Source of the DNA: Gymnorhina tibicen
Taxonomy: Eukaryota; Chordata; Aves; Passeriformes; Artamidae
Assembly (NCBI GenBank): GCA_013399875.1
Contig: VXAZ01000289.1
Coordinates: 951,744 to 1,015,743 of the forward strand
Length of the DNA: 64,000 nucleotides
Reading direction: 5' to 3'
Shown: one piece after another, positions 54,721-64,000 of the stretch
How positions within the stretch are numbered: position 1 is the stretch's first letter
How the letters are laid out: the number at the start of each line of letters is the position of its first letter
Notes under the pieces: model-generated
What the model was told of the DNA's origin: nothing
What the model saw: the letters and a program-made list of their open reading frames with translations, nothing else
Databases searched by the model: none
Translations under genes and position numbers: made by a program

Positions 54721-57700
54721 GCTAGGGGGAGGGAGCAGCACAGTAATCTGAGTATCAGAGCAACAAGAAAGGAGGTTTCAAAATTTGTATCTTGATCATA
54801 CACTGAACCCATTTTCCTCTAAAGAACTAATCAGAAAGAAACTAACAAAAAAAACCCCAAACAAACAAACAAAAAAAATAGAAAGAAGACAACTCCTCTG
54901 TTTTACAATTTAAGCTACATCACAAGTCCAAAGCATCCTCTTCCAATACCCAGTTTATATCAGGTACCACTACAGGGATAATATTTTGCTAATATAAGAG
55001 AAAAGAAAGAAAAAAGTAACAAACAGTGACCTTGTAAAAGACTGTACAGTTACGACATTAAATTATCATTGTATAAAGATTTGGACAACCTTGTCCATAA
55101 ATAAAAAGGAGTAAAGTAATTGTCCAGCCCTTGTAGTCATACAGTCATTCCCAGTGAAGGCTGCAAGTTTACCTAGCCATAATTATTCCCCACTACTGAT
55201 GTCACTGCAAAATATTACTGCTTATTGAAGAGAAGCATCCTGTCACCTAATTTAAAAAAAAAACCAAATGATTATGCAACACTTAGAACAAAACTGTTGA
55301 GGATGAGGAGATTCTTGTTCTTTGTAGACCTAGTCAACATAACAACAGTAACAATTAAACTAAAAAAAAAAAAGCTTTAGGAACAGGCTTTTCTCACTAC
55401 AAAAGTAGAAAGTAGATAATTTCACTGTGAAGGTGCTTTGCTGAGAATGTTCCATTTAAATAGTTTTCAATCACCACCAGTTTTTTTTTTGGAAATTTCT
55501 AACAGCCATTATTGAATGAGCAGAAAATAAACTCCCACACTTCTAAGAAGTCTGCATGAGACTGATAGATTTTTTGTCTTCAAGGGGTCTCAGTTTCTTC
55601 ACTGCTACTTCCAACTTTCTTGAAGGTCACCTGTTTTTCTAGAAACAACTGCAGATGAGAACACCAGTTCTAAAAACCTCCTTTCAGCTTCTGGTCAGGA
55701 TCACTGAAATAGTACTGAACATATGATAGGGGGCACCCCTGGACATCAGGCAAGTACAAAGGGCATGAAGCCTGCTGAAATGGCTCCACAGGGCGAGTTC
55801 CTCGGCATGGAAGCGCTCTTACCCAGAGACTCCACCTCCACTTCTGGAAGCCCTGACATTTCCTTCAAGACAAAGTCACTCCACTTTGCACTTCTGTGCA
55901 AAAAACCCACAAGGAGTCCTGCCAGGACTTCTCAAAGGAGAATCGCCTAGGGACAGCTGGCAGAATTTCTTGCTGGTTTGAGTCACTTTGCAGAGACCCA
56001 GCTGAACTCTTTAATCAGCCATGTTCATCAGAGCACATTTTGAATCCCTGTTTGCTTTCCTAACCCCTCCAGGCTTTCTGAGGGGAAAGAGGCAGGCAGC
56101 AAAGTCAACTTCTGCTACTCCTCCCTTCAGCCTGCTACTCTGCAGAGGTCACTCAACAAGATCTGTCTCTGTGTTGAACACATCAAGATGCTCAGGAGAC
56201 TGAACACTGCAAGAACCCACAAAGAGCAAATCATGAGTGCTCCTGTGAGAGCTTTAAAAGACTCAAAGAACCATAGACCAGAGTAAAAGAGAGGGAAAGT
56301 TTCAGGTCATCTACAGTCCGTTCTTCCACTACAAGGGAGGATCAGTTATGCTCAAGTTATTCCTAGCAAATGCTCAGTTAACCTTAGAAACATCCACAGG
56401 TGTCTTAAGAAGTCTGGCAAACTTTCCCAAAGAAAGTTGTTGCAACATCTCACAGAAACTACAGGTCATCTGCATACTTGTATATTGAGAACAAGTACAT
56501 TTCATCATACCTGTGAATAAATATTATTGCCACACATAAAAATTACTGGGAAAACACAGGAGAAAAGATGGAGGGGTGTGTGTGGGAGGGAGTTATCACA
56601 ACAAAAATAGCTTGTCTAGGGAAACAGAAAACCTCCAGAAAAATGTGCCTTGGTTTTGTGCCTGACTCAAAGCTTCAATCACACAAGCTCTGGCAAATTT
56701 AGCTTAAGCTATCAGCAGTGTCTGCTGATGTACTGAGCTGACAGTAAATGTCTACTACCTGTGAGGCAAATTCCAATTGTTACAAATATTGTACACACAG
56801 AAATTAAATTCTTAACTGGTAATGCTACTGGATTATTCACTTACATTTTCCTATTGAAAAGAGGAAGTAAACAATATATTCAGTATTCAGCAAGTTTTAA
56901 ATTACCATCTTTGGCTTGGTGCAAACTATGTGTTAAAGAAACCCTGATACTTCTTTTAGTATTAAAAGACACTCTTTAGAGATGCTACACAAATTAAGCA
57001 TGAAGTTACTGCCTGCTCCTCTGTACTAAAGATTTCCTCATGCATTAATGGAACATATGTATAAAATAAGACAGTTAGAAAGTGACAATACAAAAATATA
57101 AAGAAAAGGGGAGGACTTTATCATAGAGCTCCGAAGAGCTGGCTGAATTTCAAACAAAGAACTTAGTGGGTGGGGGAGGGAACACAGAGAGTACTTACTT
57201 ATGTTATTCTCATTATTTAAACTACAAGCTTCCTGGAGCTTGTCCACTGAAATGAGGATGGTTAATCTTCAGTATTCAGTAAATTCCACAGATCAGCTGA
57301 AAAGTCTTCTGAGGCATGGATTAAAGAACTTTCACAAGGCATCCCTAGTTCATGCATGGGCTAACTGCTTCAAAACACCATGTGCTAAGTCTGTATAGGT
57401 AGAGACCACACTCTGCAAATCCTACTAGGATAATTCTAAAGTGTTCAGGGTGTTAAAATTGGATAATTTAGTCCAAAAAAGGCCAAATTATTTGTGCACG
57501 TTCTCTTAGTAGAGCACGCAGAACAAAGGGTAAAGAAGCAATGTTAGAAATTGTGAAGGTTTTCTTTTTGTGCTCATTATGATTTTTACTGCAGTATCAT
57601 GTCGAGACACTATTTAGTGTTAGATGGGGCATTACACAACTCCTGCCCTGAAAATCTCATTTAGTTTTAGAGGTCAAATCTCAAATAACTGTGGAATCCT

Positions 57701-58682
57701 GACCTATTGGCACTGGACTCACTTAATACTAGAGATCAGAAGCAGGAAATGCTTATTATGCAACTTGGTTGTTTTTTGGTTTTTTTTCCTAATTAAGGTA
57801 AAATGCCATTTCCTTTTTTTGAACCAAAAAAATATTTTCCCCTTATAATGACAGGGATATATGTTTAAAACAAAAACGTTCTGTCAAGTATATCATTCTA
57901 ATGTTACTATTCTGGTTGATCTGTTCAGCTATTTGTTCCGTTTTACTATTCTGGGCTTTCAACAGAAGAGTTAGAAAAAGTACACATTTGCATATTTCTA
58001 CATTACCAGGGTTTCTACATTAACAGCATGTACTATACAGCTCATACTTGCAGTGCATAGCACTGAAGACATATAATTTTGTACTTCTCCTTGCCATTTT
58101 TTATTTTCTAACTTTCATTTTATATACAATTACATTTTAAAATGTGTTCAAAATGCTTAATTTTATCAAATTATTAATGCCTATGTTTCAATATTTATGG
58201 AATGCATTAATATTCAGAATACATTATTTATACTTTCAGCATTAGAACAGGAATTGAAAATTCAACGGACCATTTTACATCAATTTCTTGTCCTAAATAA
58301 AAACATTAATATACCACGCATATTGGAAACTTTGTGGAAGGAAGCCTGGGGACAAAAAATACAAACAGTGATAACAGAGTTAATAAATAGACAGTTTGAA
58401 GTCAAATCTAAGTAACAAACTAGCATTCCAGTGACTAGCAAAAAAGCTGGATTGAAATTTTAGACAGGAGTAAAAGGTTTTGCTGCATGTTGCTACCTGC
58501 CAACCATGATAGTGGCACAATTTTAACAGAAGCATCACTTGCTAACAGACATCAGAGACGTAGCAATGGCAGAGCATTCAATTGCATTAGACAATTAAGT
58601 AGATGGAAAAAACCAAAACAAATATGACATTTTTTAGGTCTTTCAGATCAGAAGTTGTTTCATGGTTAGCATGACAAAACAA

Positions 58683-59122
58683 GCAACCATTGGCATGTGG
58701 CCTCACCAGTGCTGAATATAGGTGGACAACCACTGCCCTGGTCCTGCTGGCCACACTATTTCCGATACAGGCCAGAGTGGTTATCTGGGCACACACGGGC
58801 TCATGTTCAGCCCCTGCTGACCAGCACCTCTAGGTCCTTTTCCACTGGGCAGCTCTCCATCCACTCTGCCCCAGCCTGTAGTGCTGCGACCCAAGTGCAG
58901 GGAGTCGGCACTTCACCTTGTTGAACCTCATACAACTGGCCTCGGCCTCTCCATCCAGCTTGTCCAGATCCCTTTGCAGAGCCTTCCTGCCCTCCAGACC
59001 AACACTCCCACCCAACTTGGTGTCATGTGCAAACTGACTTGAGAGAGCCCTTGATCCCCTCGTCCAGATCTTCAATAAAGACATTGAACAGAACTGGCCC
59101 CAGTACTGACTCCTGGGAACAC
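58683..59122 (-). mobile_element. CR1 LINE fragment
   Basis: Minus-oriented CR1 of about 440 bp. The motifs CCAGCTTGTCCAGATCCCTT, CCCAACTTGGTGTCATGTGC and GAACAGAACTGGCCCCAGTA are the familiar CR1 segment seen across birds. It is followed at once by an old CR1/L3-like copy in the opposite orientation. Confidence 0.85.
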
Positions 59123-59589
59123 AAAAGCGACTTCCTGCAGTAATACTTCCAGACAGTGAAAGTTACGTAAAAGTAAGGATGGCTGTCAAAAAGCCAGAAG
59201 GGCCTTCTAAAACAACTGAATTATTCTAGGCAGAAGTAGAGACTACTGAAGGATATCAGATCAGAAGTGCAGTGCCAGAGAACACACTTAATAAAGCAAA
59301 TGCTGGTACAGAGTAAAGTGCAATCAGCTCAAATAACAACTAAAACATTAACTAAACCATTAAATCAATAAGCAAAGGTTTAAAAGTGAAAGTAACTATG
59401 GAACAAGCTATGGTACAAACACAAAAATTAACATATCACCCAGGCTCCATGGTATCTGCACAAGGGTTCTAATGAAAGACAGGACGAAACAGCCAACTTA
59501 TTACAACTTCTTTGGTACCTAAACACTGGAGCTGACAAATGCAGAGCCAAGCTTGAGTAACAAGGAAGTTCTGGGGAGTACATTTTGGT

Positions 59590-60545
59590 AAGCATGAGAT
59601 TTGATAATAGAATGTATAATAAAAACAGCATTAGTGAACATTTCACTAAATACAATCCATCAGTGAGGAGCCAATATAGCTTCTGTAAAGGCAAGTCTCA
59701 CAAGAGCTGCAGTTCTCTGCAGAGGTTACACTCTCATGCACAAGAGTGATCTGGCTCATGCAGCCTCCCCACTTTTTAAAAAAGGCTGTAAACAAAATTC
59801 CTCTCTAACATTTTTTCAGGACAGTAAGCTGCTGAGATATAAAAGCAAAGGTTGTGGAAAAATAACTGATTAAAATAGAGGAATCATAAGACCAGAGTTC
59901 AGACTCAGCTCTCACAATGGAGGGAAGTTACTTGCACAGGGGGCTGTACTGGAACTGTCCTGTTTAACATGTTCATAAGTAACACGGCAAGGGAGAAGGA
60001 GAAAGGGATGGCAGTTCTTCAGCAAGGCGAGAAAATCTACTGATGGTACATACTACAAGGTAGTAAAGAGGAGTGCCTTAAAGACCAGCAAAAATGCTTA
60101 TCAGTCTGAGGGACCAGGTAACAAAATGGCTGGTGAAATTCAATTTAGATTCATGTAAAATGATACACGTATGGAAAACTAATCCTGGCTTCATATATAA
60201 AACAAGAGGCTCTCAGTAGACCACTAACACTAAGGAGAAGAAGAGATAATTCCATTAAAGCATCAGTTTGGTGCTTGGCCACACTAAAAAAGTGGATTAG
60301 AAAATTCAAGAAGAATTATGAAAATTAGGAAATATTAAGAAAGGAAAAGAGTATCAAACAGAAAAAAAATTCTATATAATTCTATAAAATTACGCTTGTT
60401 CCATACTTTAAATATTGCATGAAGCTTCTGCCTGTTCCTCTCACTAGAGAGTGGAAAATATTCCAAGAGGGCAAGAAGGATCTATGGTATGAACTGCCTC
60501 CATACCTGGAAAGCTCACATGCGTGGAATGCTTCTGTGTGCAAAA
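59590..60545 (+). mobile_element. Ancient CR1/L3-like LINE remnant
   Basis: Diverged plus-strand remnant resembling the 3' reverse-transcriptase end of old amniote CR1/L3 elements. Landmarks are GGAGCCAATATAGCTTCTGT near 59668, GTCCTGTTTAACATGTTCAT near 59957, GGTGAAATTCAATTTAG near 60133 and ATGATACACGTATGG near 60159. Frames are broken throughout. Edges are approximate. Confidence 0.55.
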
Positions 60546-61707
60546 AATATGAGTTTGGGAGCTGCTATGAGAGAGACCTACAAAACCTTTAGTGGAAACA
60601 TCTTACATAAAAATTAGATATTCATGTTTTCTTCCAATAAAGCGAACAAACGGATAGCACAAAAAGGTAAGAGGAGCCAGGTTCAAAGCAAACACGTGGT
60701 TGGATTTCAAACAATGAGCAGCAGCACCATGGACTCGGTGCAGGGGACACTTGAATGCAAGTTCACGTGATGAAGTCAAGGGAAGAACACACAAGCACCT
60801 GTGAGAGTTCCCTGCAGGTACCTAAATAAACTAACTCCCGAGAGTTTACAAAACCTTCAAGCTGAAAATGCTCAGAAGCTGAAAGAATATATGAAGGAAG
60901 TATCATATGGGCTAACCCTTACTCTTCTCCAAGAATCTGCTGGTGGTGACTGTTGGAGTACGAATACTGAGCAAGATAGATGGTGCAGAATTCATTTTCT
61001 GGTTAGAAATTTTGAGGCAATTTTCCTGCAAACTAACACACAATCACATAACAAAGGCTGAGTTAAGGGAGTACAATGATATTTAATAACTTTGCAGTAG
61101 CCTAAATATTTAAAAGATAAGCACACAAATTGCATTCCGCTGTCCTCGAACTCATGCTCAGGTAGAAGTTCCTATCTTTAAAAGTTCAAACCCTTCTTGC
61201 AGCTTAGTCATTGAACCTATGAAAGCAAGGTATGATTACTCCTACAGTAAATAGCTTATCTATAATCATTTATTAAACTAATCTTTTCCCTTTTAGGTAT
61301 TTTCCTGTGTTTCTTGCTCTGCGTTGCTCAGCCAGCAACATACAGCCAGACTTAGGCAAGTAAGTCCAATATGGCCAATCCTGTCATATGATTTTTCTTT
61401 AACCAAGTTCCATTTGGTATCTACTGCAGGGCAATAAAACTTTCATGGAAAGCTATTTCAGAACCACACAGCTCTGTATGGTTAAACACTCCTTCCAGTT
61501 TCCAACCTAAGTGTATTCATGCCCACCCTTATAGATACTTGTTCTTTTGCCAAAACCATCATTTATCTAAAGTAACTCTTCTTCCTCCCTTGTTTACCCT
61601 CTGATGTACTTACATGGGAGGGTGTGTGTGTGTGTCACAACTCCTTTAAACTTTAACTTGTGTACATCAAATAAATCGCAATCCTACTCCTTAGCTGCAT
61701 GTACTAC

Positions 61708-61786
61708 AGTAATATAATAAAAAAATTTTAATAATAGATATTATAATATATTATAATATATAAATAGTAATATATATTAATATACC
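61708..61786. repeat. AT-rich low-complexity tract
   Basis: Almost pure A/T with repeated TATAATAT words. Confidence 0.85.
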
Positions 61787-64000
61787 ATTTCTGAATACAA
61801 AATTTTACATTAGATCTGTCCACTGTTTTGTAAAATGGCAGTATTTTATTTCTAGCTATTTCAGAAGTACTTCATCTGATACATCCTAAAATTTGCATTT
61901 TACAGAATTCAGATTCATTTTCGCTTGGCAATTGTTATGTAGGTCAGTCAGGGCTTCTCAGGTTTTCTCATTCACTCTTCTATGGATAAATGTAAAAATG
62001 CTTCTTTTGACATTTGCACTTTCTATTACATGTCACCCTAATCAACTTAGTCTTCAATCTTTCACCATTTAATGAGGCTTTTCATTTTCTCATCTACACA
62101 TGAGAACATCAACAACTTCCCACTTTCTGTCTATTGATTAAGACTGGTATCGCCAAGAGACTTGCAACAGGGGACAAGTAATTAATACAGACAAAGAGAG
62201 GCACAAATTTTAGCATTAGTATTGCTGGTGACTGTTTAGGTAGGCATTTCACAACAAGTTACAAGGACAGTTTTGATGGACGATCATGAAGTAGTTTTAC
62301 AGATTAATGAATATCATTAAGAGCAATGTGAAAAGCAGCAGAGTTCTGTAGGACTGTGCATGCAAATTGCACCTGGAAAGTTTTCTTTACACATGCACTG
62401 CCCATACTGTATTATACTGTGCACTGAAAACGTTTTAAAAGGTTTTTTTTTTCATTGCTTGTGTTTCTTTTCCATTAAAGATACACTCATTAGGAATCAA
62501 AGATAGGGCTGCTTTCAGAATGTTTATATTAATTTTTTATACAACTGAAAAAATGGAATATTTTATTCTCTATGTACAGAACTATCAAAAATAACAAATG
62601 TGCCTTAAGTATCACTGAATTAAGTGTACCAGTTTTAACTGTTCTTGTTAAAGTGTATCCAAGAGTCAGATACAAAATAAAAAGGCCTGCACTAAAGGAC
62701 AGAGCACAAGAAAATAGCTGGCTGGTTCTAGAGATCAAACTCACAGGCTCTAGTAGGCACCATAATTTTCTAGACACAGCCTTAGGTATAGAAAAATCAT
62801 ATTCACAATGCTCAGTATCCTGAGTAGAGGAAATACCTACAACTACCAAAAAGAAATGTGCAAGAAAAATGTGTTTCTGAAATTGCACCTCTTTTATATC
62901 ACCTATTTAGATACCTGAGCTACGCTAGAAGTAAGCACGTCAAATTATGTCACACACTTTCAACATTTAGTTTTTTCAGGCATATTGTGTTCAGACAATT
63001 GGATTAATTGATGCTATTGCCCATATCTCACATAACATCTGAGGCACTATGGGGAAACACAGATTGAAATCCCCATTTACTCAGATCCATCCTTACAGGA
63101 GATCCTCCTTTCTAGGAGAATGCTTTAAGCACCTGTATACAAGCATTGTTTCTGAAATTTGGCAAAGAAAAAAAAGCTGTGGTTTGGGTTTAACACCCTA
63201 CTGTCTCCTTGCATCAAATGTGCTCACTTAATTCCCCCCAGCTTACATTCCTGGCAGAAAGAAGTAACACAGATGTCCAGCCACAGTTTCTAAACAGCCT
63301 TTGCTGGAAGCTGGACACCTAAGCATGATGATGATGGCTCCAGGCGTGGAATGGGCACAGTCTTCAAAGACTATGGAAGTTTCTACTAGAAACTTTTAGA
63401 CACTAGTGGCAGCTGATTAGATTTTGCAGTTATTCAGATCACTCTCTTGACTTTGGAAATCTGAATCCCACACAAAGTCAAAGCTGGCAAGGTATTTCAG
63501 AGTAGAATAGCTGTATATATGCCTTCCCTGTTCTTACTCTTACCCAGCTCCATAGACCGAGTATGAGATGTTTTCCCTCCATTTTGGCTTGGCTCTGCAC
63601 AGCTCTTAAGCAGCACTTCACAGATCTGTTTTTCTGGAAATTCGCCCTTTGGTTCTGTTAATTTAATGAGGTTGGATATTTTACACATATTTTTCCTAAC
63701 ATTAGTGATTTTTTTTCTGCTAACATTAATGTTACTCTACATTAACAACCTCAAAATTAATGCTTTGTCTGGAAAGCTGTTTTCTAGTTCAGAAAACATT
63801 TCCAGTAAAAAATATAAATCTATCACCTCAAAAACTGTCAGTCGTCACGATACTTAATTATATGTGTAATACAGTGATGATAGGAAATGTCAATACTAAT
63901 TTCTTTAGCACCATACTTTCTTAAATATTTTTTAACATATGATGAACATAAAGATTATTATATACTTGTGCTCAATCAGTCTCTAAAATTTTAAAGTTCC

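Noticed and set aside
62529..62888. 119-codon minus-strand hydrophobic frame
   Set aside because: AT-rich DNA encodes hydrophobic residues by default. No signal of a real gene.

Overview
This window looks like bird nuclear DNA. It is AT-rich, has long introns and no bacterial-style gene packing, and carries several CR1 retrotransposon tails in both orientations, much older CR1/L3-like remnants, and a solo endogenous-retrovirus LTR of the type I recognise as avian ERVL. All three repeat classes fit an avian genome. The species cannot be named from what I see.

Only one protein-coding gene can be supported: WASF1 (WAVE1/SCAR1), on the minus strand. I assembled eight coding exons from 38309 (start codon) down to 10396 (stop codon). 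Every junction is GT-AG and the reading phases agree throughout. The product is about 560 residues: the N-terminal WAVE homology domain (exons 1-4), a basic linker (exon 5), the proline-rich region (exons 6-7), and the C-terminal WH2-central-acidic module that binds actin and Arp2/3 (exons 7-8). A run of 34 Ns (12687-12720) sits in the proline-rich part of exon 7, and its length does not fit the reading frame. The 3' UTR runs to a poly(A) signal near 9661.

Layout: 1-9640 is the flank downstream of WASF1. It is GC-richer at the left end, with a CR1 tail and a small CpG-rich patch behind a TATA-like motif, but no recognisable gene. 9641-18146 holds the 3' UTR and the closely spaced exons 8 to 3. 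18147-27288 and 27424-38176 are two large introns, the first holding the LTR and a CpG cluster, the second an ancient CR1/L3 copy and a CR1 fragment. 38338-64000 lies upstream of the coding start. It must contain at least one 5' non-coding exon, because the first coding exon opens with a splice acceptor. The best candidate is a CpG-rich stretch at 47.67-47.99 kb with a good minus-strand donor. The rest of this region is AT-rich non-coding sequence with CR1 copies, microsatellites and an 87-bp tandem duplication.

In mammals WASF1 lies near CDC40 and GPR6. Neither is visible here. I found no new biological system. The points most worth checking are the inconsistent gap, the candidate alternative first exon, two further isolated CpG clusters, and the complete solo LTR inside WASF1.
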